DNA of 64,000 bases, taken from Eutreptiella sp. 'Long Island Sound 2002' (taxonomy: Eukaryota; Euglenozoa; Euglenophyceae; Eutreptiales; Eutreptiaceae). A program made the translations under genes and the position numbers. The notes under the pieces are model-generated. The model was not told the DNA's origin, ran no database searches, and saw only the letters and a list, made by a program, of their open reading frames with translations. The DNA lies in assembly GCA_964036045.1 (NCBI GenBank), contig OZ038385.1:5107542-5171541 (forward strand). The letters run 5' to 3'. Below are positions 12,762 through 23,966 of the stretch, piece after piece. How positions within the stretch are numbered: the first letter of the stretch is position 1; every line of letters starts with the position of its first letter.

Positions 12762-13230
12762 GCAACAATTAACCCCCCCCCCCCATATTTAGTCCCCCCC
12801 CCCCCGCCCCAAATTTAGTCCCCCCCCATATTTAGTCCTCCCCTGGCCCTATTGAGCAATCTGCTGAAATTAGTCCCCCCTTGAGCCTCCCAAGCAAACG
12901 GAACATGAAGAAATCGACGGTGCACTTTTCACAGCTGCAAGCGTCACTTGAAGAAAGAAGTCAATTTCAACCGCTTTTTTGTGTTGGAAACACTAGCAGA
13001 GGCATGGACCACAGCTGCAGAAGAGGCTGCATTAGCTCCAAATCAGATTCAGAATCTGAATGTTCCATGCAGCCAACAGAAAGGAAAATTGCACACACGG
13101 GGAGATCACAGGCGACAGTCACCCGCCCGAAATTAGTCCCCCCCCAAAATTACCCCCCCCCCCCGGCGTTATTGAACATTCCGCTGAAACTAGTCCTCCG
13201 GGGGACTAATTGGGGGGGGGGTTAGTTGAG
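12762..13230. repeat. poly-C/poly-G-bounded repeat element (MITE-like?)
   Basis: The left edge reads CAACAATTAAC followed by a long C run and several TTTAGTCCCCC-type units. The right edge reads GGACTAATT, a G run, then GTTAGTTGAG. The two ends are therefore imperfect inverted repeats built on (T)TAACCCCC. Between them the words GAGCAATCTGCTGAAATTAGTCCCC and GAACATTCCGCTGAAACTAGTCC mirror each other as a second, direct-repeat-like pair around about 240 bp of unique sequence. A small non-autonomous DNA transposon or the remnant of a larger one is possible. I identify no transposase and no clear target duplication. Confidence 0.4.
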
Positions 13231-13509
13231 AACCACATATAATGTGGGTGATGGGACTCAAGAACATAGTGCCCACAATTACCAAAATATACACTGCTGA
13301 TTCTGCACAATATTCATACAAAGTGAGAATGCATGTATCGTGCCCGATGTGGCGAGCCGCAAGCACCAATGGTTGAAGCATGCCACAGCACCTGTTGGTG
13401 GGGGTTTTGAAGCCTGTGGCAGCATGCTGCAACGCACTGAAAATTGGGTTGGGACTTTGTGGAGGGGGAAAAATGGACCAAAATATCAATCCCACCCTGT
13501 GCACTCGCT
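13231..13509. other. intergenic, nothing recognised
   Basis: Unique-looking sequence with no gene or repeat that I can assign. Confidence 0.45.
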
Positions 13510-13596
13510 CGTCAGAGATGGACAGTACTCTAGTGGTTAAATGGTGCATCTGTGATTGAGAGGACTCTGGTTTCATTCCAGGGAGTGGTAATCTGC
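13510..13596 (+). repeat. tRNA-derived SINE-like head, copy 2
   Basis: It contains an A-box-like TAGTGGTTAAATGG near 13532-13545 and a B-box-like GGTTTCATTCC at 13569-13579, the latter inside a T-arm-like stem (CTGG/CCAG). It aligns with 1306-1392. Its downstream end runs directly into the first unit of a ~130-bp tandem array, so part of the T-arm region was carried into the tandem duplication. Confidence 0.5.
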
Positions 13597-13935
13597 AACA
13601 ACCCTGGCAGGGGCAGGAATAGGGGCACATAGTCCAATCTGGTTTTTCTTTGTTTTTTTTTGCTGTGCTTGTGCTTTGACATATCATTGTTTTTTTTTGG
13701 TTCCATTCTTGGGAGTGGTAATCTGCAACAACCCTGGCAGGGGCAGGAGCAGGGGCACATAGTCCAACCTGGTTTTTTTTTGTTTTTTTTGCTGTGCTTG
13801 TGCTTTGACATATCATTGTTCTTTTTGGTTCCATTCTTGGGAGTGGTAATCTCCAACAACCCTGGCAGGGGCACATAGTCCAACCTGGTTTTTCTTTGTA
13901 TTTTTGGCTATGCTGTGCTTTGACATATCATTGTT
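13568..13935. repeat. three-copy ~130-bp tandem repeat
   Basis: Units containing GGGAGTGGTAATCT begin at 13581, 13711 and 13839. Each continues through CAACAACCCTGGCAGGGGCA, a CACATAGTCCAA stretch, T-runs and CTTTGACATATCATTG. The third unit has lost about 12 bp after the GGCAGGGGCA segment. The open frames reading GLLEITTP-type peptides on the minus strand are products of the repeat. Confidence 0.9.
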
Positions 13936-16900
13936 TTCTTTGTTTTGTTTTTTGATGTCTCTTGTTGAACCCACTGAGGGGGGAACAACACAACCCAAGA
14001 GGAACAATGAGACAACTAGGAGCGCTACAGATTGTTAGACTGTTTGCAGTGGGCAATCAGAGAAGGCGTCGAGCAGCACCTATGTTGTACAGACACCCAG
14101 GATGAGGGAAATTGTATTATGTTTTATGTACCGTTTGGCTATCATCAAAAGGTGCCATCTTGAAGGGTTTTCGGTGAAAACAAGAAACAACCAAATGGCT
14201 CCTATGCTTGCCTGCCTTAGGTTGGGGTTAGGGTTAGGTCTCAGCTTCTAGAAAATTTGGGTACCCCCACCTACGGCTTGAAGCATGTTGCAGCACAGCA
14301 AATTTTTCTTTGGGACAAATTTTTCTTGGAGACCATTGGTGCTTGGCGAGCTGTAATTCTGTAAGGAAAAAGCAGCAAAAGACAAATTGTTGGAGCAACC
14401 GCTTCAAGAGCAAGGTTGTGTTAATAGCAATAAAATAAAAGATTGTCTAGGTGCGGAAAATTTTTTACAACCAAAAGTTGCAATTTTTACCTAGATTGCG
14501 CCGCTTTGTATCATTGCCGTTTGCATTGAAATCCAATTATTGCAAAATTTCAATTAACTTCCCATCTCCTTGTTGCCCAATACTCAATGTGCTTTTTTTT
14601 TGGGAGAAACTCACCTAACTAACATCACTTTATCTATTCAAACATGAGCAATGCATAACTAGTATGTTTGGGTGACATATTTTGCTCCGTGTTTTTTTTT
14701 GTTCATTTTAGGCCGAGAAAATGAATGTTGTTATCGGGAGCTGTAGAAAATGGTAATTTTTTGGGCTCTATAGTTCTAAGCTATCAGATGGTGCCTGTAC
14801 ACAAATGCTTGCTCGAAAAATTTGTGTACCGTCCATTTTAACAGGAGACAATAGGGTGGATTGAGCAAAATTGTATACACAACAAGACAAAGGCACACAA
14901 ACAAAACAACCCATAACAGCGGCCTACAGTTTCGGACGTTGATGAAGCAAATGCAAAATTTTGATGCTTTTGATGTTTTTTCTGAATTTGTGCTCAAAGC
15001 TGCAGCATCTATCGTTTAGGGCTAAGAATTGAAAGATGCATGCTCAATCAACCTGTTTACAGAACTAAAGGCGAGCAATTTGCAATGCAGCTCGTCCAAC
15101 TCTCCACAATCTCGGATCAAAGTTGAAACCATTGAAATTGTCGAAGTCCTTTCATAGTTCCAAATACCGTGATGTACAAGCAGAAATTTGAATATAAAAC
15201 AGCACTTTTCATCAGCGTAAAATCCTTTATTTCTGCACGCGCGCGACGCATCCTAAGCTACAGGATCGCGATCTGGCTGCGGGCAGCCCCCTGCTGGGCA
15301 TGACCCGTCACACCCCCCGCCAAGCCCTTGCCGCAGCCACTAGGCCACCTGCAAGGGCTGACACACAACCCAGGGGTATGCACAGCCACGTATGTACAAA
15401 AAAAAATTGCAAAATGGACTGAGATATTATACATTGTCCCAACCCCAAGACCTGAAGTCCTGAACTAAGGTCCCTCTACTTTCCTTCGGGTATCCTACAC
15501 ACTATCCTGAGTGGGGGGGTCACTGCCACCTAAAAACCCAGCCGACTATGGGAAAAAACTCCTGAGAAAGCACTACAAGTTTTCAAACAGAAAATCACCG
15601 AAGCAAAATCCTGCCCTAAACTCTTTGCCTAAAACTCAGAGGGGCAGTTTTCCAAAAGCTGAAATCCAAAACAGTTCTACATATTGTGTTCTACTTATTG
15701 CCCAGGCCATCTGGTCAAAAAATTTTCTGCACCAAAAAACCATGCTCAGAAGTTTGAAAAAAAATCAGCAAACACACAGGCAGCACAAACAGGGCAAGCA
15801 GCACACAAAAAATCTGTGAGTCTGTTCTGAACTGACCTACCGTGCTACAGATTGCTGCTGTATTTGCTTCATTGACTTCAATTACTTCTGAGCTTCATGA
15901 TGGATCGTCAGTACTCCGGCTCTGCAATAATGAAAGATAGCAGAGCACAAAAGCAGCAGTCCTGACACGTGGGGGGGGGGGGTGCAAAACCGACGAAAAC
16001 AGACCTGGCTCACTGGGCGTCGCTCAACTCTGTGTTCACTGACCTCGATGTCTGTTGTTCGTTGTCCTCACGTCACTACCCTCCTGAAAAGAAACAGGAG
16101 CAGAGAAATGAATAAGGGTAAGAAAATCAGTGGGTTAAGGCAAACGAACTTGCATGGATACAATGCAACAAACACATGCGCAAGTGTGCACACGTGCATA
16201 CATTAGTAAAAAAATTGCTGAGCAACCCCAGAAAAAATGCAAGTAAACAGTACACACGCCTGCAGCACATATGTTGCTGTGGCCTCTCCCCCCTCCCACT
16301 GTGGGGTGCTACCCGCAGGCAAAAAAACTGCATCCCAAAATTCCCCTGTAAAAAAAAAAAAAAAACAAAGCAGAATTTTCCCACACTCTCTGGCCTAGAG
16401 TGCATGTGCCCACTGAGGCACTAACTCCTCTGTGGGGGGGCTGGAGTCACTGCAGGAACAGTGGCTCTGCGATGTAACTGTGCAGTGGCAGAGCATATGA
16501 GTCCCAAACAGGGACAGTGGGTGGGGAGGGTACAAAAAAAATATAAGAAGTTTACCCATAGATTAAATGTGGGAGTGGAGCACCGGCAGATGCACAGACG
16601 TGCTCCAGCTCCCAAACAGGAGCAAAGAGTTAAAAAACAGAAGAGCCACACTGTGACTCTGAAAAATTTTCAAAAGTCTCAAAAAAATATTCCTCTTGTC
16701 AGCAAATCAAGCCTAAATCGGGTTGACATCTCACGAGCAAAATGCTTAAAAGCAGGCCAGTGTAAAACTGGGCCTGAGGCCTCAAATTCAAAAAACTGAA
16801 CCAAGGCTGCACATCAGTGTGAGCCACTGAGCACAAAAACAGTGCATTTTGAGCGCCGAAGGCGCTTGGTTTCAAACCCGTTTTTCTCATCTAGCTCATT

Positions 16901-17907
16901 TGAGCTAGGATCTACCCAAAAAAACTGACGAACACTGAAAAACACTCCAAAGACAAGCGGAACGCACAAAGCGCCTTACTGCCCAAGCACAAGGCTCAGG
17001 GTAGGCGCGCGTAGCCCAGAGCTGTTCAGAGTTGCGCTGGTGCAACAAATGACTGAGGTAGCGGATCTGACACGAAGTGAGAATGAGCTGCGGCTTAAGC
17101 CAGGGTGAACCTTGCAAGCAGTGCCTTTGGAGCACTGCTGCGTAGCATGCGCGCACAAACACACGCAACGCACACTGAAAACCTTCGGAAGATTTCTCTT
17201 GCGCCGGCGTGGCGCTCCTCACTCCGCGTCCTGAGTGCGCTCTCTTCAGTGCGAGTCCACAGTGCACTCCCCAGAGCGCTGTCACTGAATTCTGACTGAC
17301 GAAGGCACGAAGGCAAAAAAAAACCCAAAGCAGAAACCAGAAGATGCAGTGGGAAACTGCCGCGCACGTGGCCTTCCACTGTGCAAGCGCGTGCAAACAG
17401 ACGCAACCCACACTTTGACCTTAAGTTTTTATGATTCCTGCAGCGCTACGCCCGCGCTGCTCTGCTCTCACCTTCACCTCAGCGCCGCCATCTCAGCCAC
17501 ATTTGCAACCTCCAACATCCGGCGAGACAAGGGTCAGTTCCGGCAGCATCTCCACCCACGTGGGAGCACTGCATCACCACCAGGCACACAACCAGGAGCA
17601 CGGCATCAACCAGTCACTCAATGCTTGTAGCGCCGACCCCGGCGCCATCGTGGAGGTCGTCAACAGAGGGCTGCACTTATGGAGTCATCAACGAGCACGC
17701 CACTGCACCCAAAGCCGCAGCCAAAAAAGCCATGGCTGCTGAGAACTCTAGTGCGTCGCCACAAACGTCCATCCAGGATCCACGCCAACGTAACTCGTCT
17801 TTTGCAAATTGAGCCCTACTTGTCGTAACCGTGCCAACACACTCAGCTTTTCGAATATTTCTAAGTTGTTGATCGACTTAGCGTTTCACTTGCTTGCTTG
17901 CACGACG
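13936..17907. other. intergenic, nothing recognised
   Basis: This region is A+T rich to about 15,200 and then mixed. Two TTAGGG words near 14,222 are too few for an interstitial telomere tract. A poly-A run lies at 16,349-16,363. Open frames at 17,349-17,812 (Ser/His/Gln-rich) are unrecognised and could be remnants of an older element. No tRNA, rRNA or protein family is supported. Confidence 0.4.
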
Positions 17908-18699
17908 AGTAAGAAGAAGTGCTTTTCCAAAGATTTAGGGTATACTTCAGTTGTATAAGAGGTGCTCTAAGCACTCATGCATTTTTATCTTACTATTGGC
18001 CCAACCAAAAGGGGTGATAACGCATTTTGACCGATGGAACCAAACACCAAATCAGGATGTGATGTAGACCCCTTTATCCCCAAGCTATAGGCACTAAAAC
18101 ATCTTTTCCTGGGTTGCTGAGGCACTGATATACTGAAGGCAGAGCCTATGAATTTATCTATGTTTTTTCATGAATTCTTAGCTATCCTAGTGGTATGCAC
18201 CCTAGGGGGCTGGGGCACCTCTTTTTGAGAGGTCCTGGGTTCAATACCCAGTCAGCCTAGCTAAGTAGGAATATCCCATGTGACATGGCAGTGACCTCAT
18301 CGCCACAAGCCATGCCACCTCAGCACCTATGGGACCCAAAAACAAAGAGTGCACATCTCAAGATGGCACTGTGGATGAGAGTGAGCCCTTGAGGCAGTTT
18401 TCCAATCAGTTTTTCTTAAACATGTAAAATATTTCCTCCTGAGTTGCAATGTATGCTAATTGCTGTGGTCTATTTGTTGATAGTTGTCTTTATCTAACTC
18501 TTTGTGACTGCAGCCCTTCATGCTTTGATCCTGATCTTCTTCTACTTGCTTATCTCTGGCTTGGGTTGTCCTGGATTGGTTGTATTTCAACAATAAAACA
18601 TTTTCCTCATCGAAAACAAGCAGCAGGAACCCTACACAAGCAGCAAGCAGCAGGAGAGGCACAACAAAAACACAGTGTTGAAATCACTATAAAACCTTC
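17908..18699 (+). repeat. family A LTR, 5' of element 1 (modules M1+M2)
   Basis: It starts AGTAAGAAGAAGTGC and ends just before a TGGTAGCAAGAGG primer-binding site. Two modules can be separated by comparing the four copies: M1 (17908-18439), carrying a tRNA-like segment at about 18179-18256, and M2 (18440-18699), carrying AATAAA at 18592-18597 and ending ACTATAAAACCTTC. The termini are not the usual TG...CA. The copies at 29006-29796 and 62923-63713 have the same M1+M2 layout. Confidence 0.8.
18179..18256 (+). repeat. tRNA-like module inside family A LTR
   Basis: An A-box-like TATCCTAGTGG is followed ~54 bp later by GGGTTCAATACCC flanked by a CTGGG/CCCAG T-stem, and the outer GGCT (AGCT here)/AGCC could pair as an acceptor stem. 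The same module is found in the other LTR copies at 28745-28823, 29278-29355 and 63195-63273. It looks like a tRNA-derived sequence captured by the ancestral LTR. It is not a functional tRNA gene because the anticodon arm is irregular. Confidence 0.6.
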
Positions 18700-18714
18700 T
18701 GGTAGCAAGAGGCA
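18700..18714 (+). promoter_or_regulatory. primer-binding site, initiator-Met-tRNA type (element 1)
   Basis: TGGTAGCAAGAGG directly follows the LTR. It matches the complement of the 3' end of eukaryotic initiator tRNA-Met (…CCTCTGCTACCA) except for one extra A. It starts minus-strand DNA synthesis in LTR retrotransposons. Confidence 0.75.
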
Positions 18715-18797
18715 GACAGTCTCTGCGTACCGGCAGCAGCCCCGTGCCGTACATCCAGTGCGCCGAGATCTGTCATATATAAGCAAGAAGGGCGAAT

Positions 18798-21280
18798 ATT
18801 GACACAAAGAAGGAGGACACCGAGTTGAGGACGGCGCCTGAGGCACCAGCAATGCCAGCACCTGGTGAACCTGGACCTGGACCTAGCGCTGTACCTTCGG
18901 TGCCCTTACATGGGCCAGTGGACGTGGCGGATGATTCGCTGGAAGGACTTCAGTCGGCCTTCCGGGCCCTCTCAGTCCAGGAGGTGGACACCAATCCTGT
19001 GAAGAGAAAGAGAGAGAGAGAGAAGGATGCTGGAGAAAGCATGGCAGACGAAGGAGTAGACCATGGGCACGACCCGACGAGTGATTCGACCTTCGAGGCG
19101 GACCAAGCACTTCTGGCCCCCACGCATCACCCTCTCCTACAACCACCACACTCCCAACTCCAGACCCAGCCGCTGCAATATCCACACCCATAACCAACCC
19201 GCCTATGGCTGAGGGCACAGGCTTTACTAGTATGCCTACCTACCCTGCCTATGGTGTGAACCCACCTACCACTGCGTTTCCAGAGGCAACTACTACCAGT
19301 GAGCCGCTGGCCTCCAGTTCTGCGCCGCGATGGTATGCGGCTGACTATCACCATCCTCTACCCGCTACGGGGGCCTATGTGGATGTTCCTGGGTATGCAA
19401 CCCTGAGTGGGCCGAGGAGAGGACCTGAGTCATGCGGGAGCAGGAGTAGAGGATCGGGGAGATCCTCCAACAGGTTCCTGACGCGATCGGAGATAAAAGA
19501 GGCTCTCCGAGGAGCCACCTCTGAACTTGTGGGCGATCTCACTCAAGAGATTCGGGCTAAACTAGAGCCCCTGATTCCGCCACAAGCGTCACCTACCATG
19601 GTGGGAATTTCACCCCTTCGAGTACAGGCTAACCACCTGGTGGCAGGGTTGACAAACACCCCTGGGAGCCCGAGGAGCCGACCGATGCCGACCCCTGCAG
19701 CAATACCGAGAAGCCCTTTCGTACCAACAACGGCCCAGCCACCCTACAGCCACGTGGGGAATTCTACGAGAGCCGAGCTGGACCGGCCGGGGCTGACAGC
19801 CCTGAGGGCAAAGGTTGACGTGGAGCCCTATGGCTCTAGTGATCTAGGCGGAGACCCCTCCGATGATGAGCCGCCGTCGATGACTTCTGCTTCGCCCTCG
19901 GAGGACGACGACCCTGAGGACCCTGAGAACCCAAGTGGGCAGAAGAAAAAGAAGAAGAGGAAGACCAGGCGCCCTGAGGGACGCAGGTCTCAGGAGGCTA
20001 AGGCCATTGCCACCTCCAAGATCGTGGTGAACTTGCCTGAGTTCACAGGCAAGGACGTCAGCGAGTTCGCTGAGAATTTTGGCCGGTTCCTTTCATTGAC
20101 CGGCCAAACCCACGCTAGTGGACGGGTCAAGTGCGATCTGCTCCTGTAGTGTTGCAAGACCAAGTACCTGGAGAAGCAGGTCAAGCAGATCGTGACTAAG
20201 TCCGCCACCTTTGCCGATGTGTTGGTTGCCCTGGAGAGGCAGTACCCGACCTATGAAACCGACCTCTCCATCAGGGCCGAGATCCAGAACCTGGCCGTAC
20301 TGCCCAACAACCCCAAACGTGGCAGGGTCTCTGAGCTATTGGCTGACCTGGATCACTGGGCTGGACGATTGACGCCCGGTTCCTACAGCAGCGACGACCT
20401 GCTTTTCTGTTCGGTGGCTAAGCTCCCCCGGGAGCTGTGGGATGAGTGCCGTTCAACGGCAGAGCACAAGGCTAGAGCCCTCCACTACGAGGATTTATGT
20501 GTACTACTCCTGGAGCTGGCCCTGGAGAAAGAAAGCGACCAGCATCTGAACAACTACCGTCCTGGAGGGGGAGGCTCTGGAAGCCAAGGCAAAGGGTACC
20601 AAGGATCCAGACCTGGACAGGGGACTACACCCAAACACGCCCCTATCATGGAAAACGTCAAGGACCTCTGCAGGTGTGATGCCAGAGATGAGCAGGGCCA
20701 CCTGCAGCACGCCCCAGACTGCGAGCAGCGAGACTGCTTCGTAGTCCAAGGGAAGAAGCAGGAGACCAACACCGGCGCCAAGGCGAAGATGCCGCATCAC
20801 TACAGGTGTACTATCACCTGTGCCTTCTGTGGGAAGAGGAAGCACTATGAGGATGAGTGCTACCACAAGCAGCGCCTGTCGGCGAAGCTGAAGGGTGAGG
20901 ATCCTGGCAAACGCTCCGGCAAAGGTGGAGGCAAAGGCAAAGGCAACGACTCCGGCAAGGGCAAGTCGAAAGGACGTGGACAGGGGCAAGACAAGAGTCA
21001 AGGTGGACGACGAGGAGGCGCTAACCACCAGCCAGACAAGGACAACAAGAACCCGGACAAGAACGGAGGCAACCCCAACCCTAATCCAGGGGGGAACTCC
21101 GAGCCCTCTGGGGGGCAGTCTGGTCCGACCACACGCTCACAAACGCAGGCCCAGCGAGAACAAGGGGCTAAGCGTGAGCATGAAGGCGGTGATGACGGCA
21201 ACGCTAAGAATAGAAGCCGTTTCATGAGGATGGCCCGCAAATTGCGGAACAAGGGGTTCGAGGTGACCTGTCCCGCGTAG
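18798..21280 (+). pseudogene. gag: gag of element 1 (broken)
   Basis: Gag would form the particle that packages the element RNA. The start codon present in element 2 is ATT here (18798). The frame shifts near 19100 (one base lost relative to element 2) and has an in-frame TAG at 20147-20149 where element 2 reads CAG. Recognisable parts are a Pro-rich N-terminus, a basic Lys/Arg run, a capsid-like segment starting LPEFTGKDVSEFAE, and a canonical CCHC zinc knuckle (CX2CX4HX4C, CAFCGKRKHYEDEC, 20819-20860). A Gly/Lys/Asn-rich tail follows the knuckle. It ends at TAG 21278-21280. The sequence then reads TTC TGA before pol opens in the same frame. Confidence 0.85.
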
Positions 21281-21286
21281 TTCTGA

Positions 21287-23233
21287 CGGGGACGCTCCGG
21301 TGGGGCCCTGGACTTGGTGTTCTGGGTACGTATCCGACTAGGGGGACGTGAATACCTGGGGGTATTGGACACTGGGGCCACCATATCAATAGTGGCCAAG
21401 AACATTTTACCTTGTGGGAGCCTGAAGAACACCATGACCACCGCGGCTATACGAGTGGGGGATGGGCATGTGGTGCACAGCTGCGGGGACTGTGAAGTGG
21501 AGGTACCTATGGGCTCCCGAACGATCGCCCATCGGTTCTATGTGATGGACACTGAAGCCTTCGACTTTGTATTGGGGACTGACTTCTTCGTGCAGCACTC
21601 CCAGATACAATCCCTGACGCTGCAAGCGCCCTACCTCCTCTACGTGGACCACGGAGAGGGCAGAGAGTCCGTGCCACTGGAGCAGTCTGAGCACACCTCG
21701 GGCTACCTGAGGGTATCGAAGGAGGAGCCCTCGAACATGATGGCGGCCTCCAAAGCTGAGGACTATCAACTATTGGGGGAAGTCCTAGACCAAGGTCTGA
21801 AGGAGTTGGGTTACTCTAGAGAAGACCTGAGTGTGGAGTTGTTCGCCAGCGACAAGCAACATGTCCTGGACCTTTACTGCAGCAAGGGGAAGAACTGCAG
21901 CTACAAATTTTATTGGCCCTCCTTCGGGATGGCCTACGGGAACCCCAGGTTCAGTGAACTGGGGAAGGTCTTGACCAAGGTGGCCTTGGAACGTTCCCGT
22001 ATGGTACTGTGTTCCCCCGATTGGGGAGCCCATGGGGCCAACGAGTACTGGCGAACCATCCTGGACAGGCTGACTATCAGCTCTGTTCAGTTACCTGATG
22101 AGGCCATCTACGTACCTCTGGGGCGTAGGACGCCTATCGGGAAACCTGGATGGGAGAGTATGCTCAGTGTGGTGGACGGAGGTCTTACCTCCATCCCCTG
22201 GGAGGACCTGGACTCGACACTGCTCCAGGCTATACAACGAGAAAGCGATGGGCCTGCCTTGGGTGACTTGAAGGATCGACCACGACGTCAAGATGCTATT
22301 GAGACGATACCCGGAGGAGATGAATACGTCGTGACTAACACCAACGCCCCCAACTCTCCCTGCCATGTATCTGTTCCTGATCGAGTCTCTGAGTGTGGAC
22401 TATCCGAGCTCCCCAGCTCTATCCACTCAGATGACCAAACTGAGCATGACCCCTTCTTCGTGCAGACTTGCGTGGAGGAAGTGGAGAACGCCGAGTACGT
22501 CGCCCCACTGAAACCCCTACTCTCCATGAGGGTGGAAGACCCCGTGGATGAAGAGCTGGACCCCAGATCCAGGCTAAGGGAGTATGTGGACTCCAAGAGG
22601 AGGTTGGTGGCAAAAAAGCTATGCTACGCTAAGCCTACCCGCACCTCATGGCCACTGAAGCAAGGACGTAAGGGAGATCTATCCCAACTGAAGGGTAACC
22701 TCGAACAGAAGATCACCACCTGGCAAAGGGAGGTGGATCTTAAGCTCATGAAGAGCGTGTGGGGTGTTCATGTGAGGACCCCAGAGGAGGACGACCTCTC
22801 GGAGGAATGTGTATGTGAACCCCCTCGAGCGTGCCTATGTTGCCATCGTCCACCGGAGATGGTTGAACGAGACCTACTATATGCCTACCAAGGGTTGAAG
22901 GATACTACCAAGGGCAAAGAGTTGGTGGAGGATCACCTCCCGACGTCTATTACTCAGGGGGCAAGCAACTTACACTCCGACGAGGACATGGAGGACAAGA
23001 TCAAGCTATTAGACCCGCGGGTGCAGACGCTTATAAGGACCTATCTTGAGGTGTTCGGAGAACTACCCCCTCCAGCCTCATGTGACAAGCTGGTACAGAT
23101 GGACCTCAAGCTGAAACCCGAGTTCGTGGGTTACAAGATCCGGAGGAGACCCTATCCAGCTCCTAAAGAACAGGCCGACGAGGTTGAGCGACAGATACAA
23201 GAATGTATCGACGCTGGCCTAGTCCTGGAGTAG
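21287..23233 (+). pseudogene. pol: pol of element 1: aspartic protease and N-terminal RT
   Basis: The frame is the same as gag and opens after TAG-TTC-TGA. The retroviral-type aspartic protease shows its active site DTGA at 21368-21379 and a second conserved FVLGTDFF segment. A long linker follows, with acidic and Cys-rich patches (CVCEPPRACLCC). The beginning of reverse transcriptase (LKPEFVGYKIRRRPYP, PAPKEQADEVERQIQE, DAGLVLE) is then cut by TAG at 23231-23233, where element 2 has TAC. There is no ATG at the start of this frame, so expression would depend on passing the gag stops. Confidence 0.88.
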
Positions 23234-23966
23234 AAGGACGGGGACTACCCCCAACACTGCAGCCCCTGTTTCCTGGCTGGCTAAACCTGGGTCTACAGCC
23301 AAACGGCTGGTAGTGGACTACGGAGAGCTGAACAAGAAAACGCTGAACCACTCAGGGTCCATTCCTAATATGGAGTCTACCCTTGAGAAGATAGCCTCCT
23401 GTCGCTACAAGACCAAGATGGACAAGAGGAGCGGATTCTGGCAGGTGGACCTGACGCCCAACGCTCAGGAGCTACTAGCCTTCATCACCCCTCAGGGGAG
23501 GGTGTTCAAGTGGAAGGTCATGCCGTTTGGCGTGGCCAACGCACCCGCTCTATTCCAAGAGCTGATGAACAAGATCTTGTCGATCCTACGAAGGAGACCT
23601 AAGGTGCAAGAACTTATATTCCGTGGGGCCCAGATGGAAGCACACATCGACGATGTATGCCTCGGGACCAATACCCAGGAGGATCACCTAATCCTCTTGG
23701 GTGAGTTCTTTGTGGTCTGCCAAGAGAACCACACACCACTCAAGCTGGAGAAGTGTGAGTTCATGCAGGAGACCATGCATTACCTGGGAGTTGACGTTGG
23801 CTATGGGTGGTGGACCCCAGCGGCCTCTAAGGCCAAACCCCTGATGGACGCTAAGGTACGACACGAGGTCCCCAAGAAAGGACTTCGTGATGTACGCAGT
23901 TTCATTGGGGCGTGCAACTTCTATCGCTGCCATATCGAAAACTCACCTACACCAGCGCCATTCTGA
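23234..23966 (+). pseudogene. pol: pol of element 1: reverse transcriptase core
   Basis: Reverse transcriptase copies the element RNA into DNA. After the frameshift near 23275 (shared with element 2) the frame reads AKPGSTAKRLVVDYGELNKK, then MDKRSGFWQVDLTPNA, the PFGVANAPALFQELMNK segment, and the catalytic HIDD box at about 23645-23653. The thumb-region motif HYLGVDVGYGWWTP follows. A one-base deletion near 23938 (relative to element 2) shifts the frame before the RNase H connection, so the ORF ends at 23966. Confidence 0.9.

Noticed and set aside
12881-13225. 114-residue ORF inside the poly-C element as a possible transposase remnant
   Set aside because: A weakly transposase-like helix (LETLAEAWTTAAEEAAL) in another frame is not enough to name a family.
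13580-13935. CRISPR-like spaced repeats
   Set aside because: Unit length ~130 bp with homologous, not unique, intervening sequence, in a eukaryotic context: an ordinary tandem repeat.
14218-14240. GGTTAGGGTTAGG, telomere-like
   Set aside because: Only two units, embedded in unrelated DNA; too short to call an interstitial telomere repeat.
15290-15350. A-box-like TGGCCTAGTGG on the minus strand
   Set aside because: No B box at a suitable distance and no cloverleaf, so no tRNA or SINE call.
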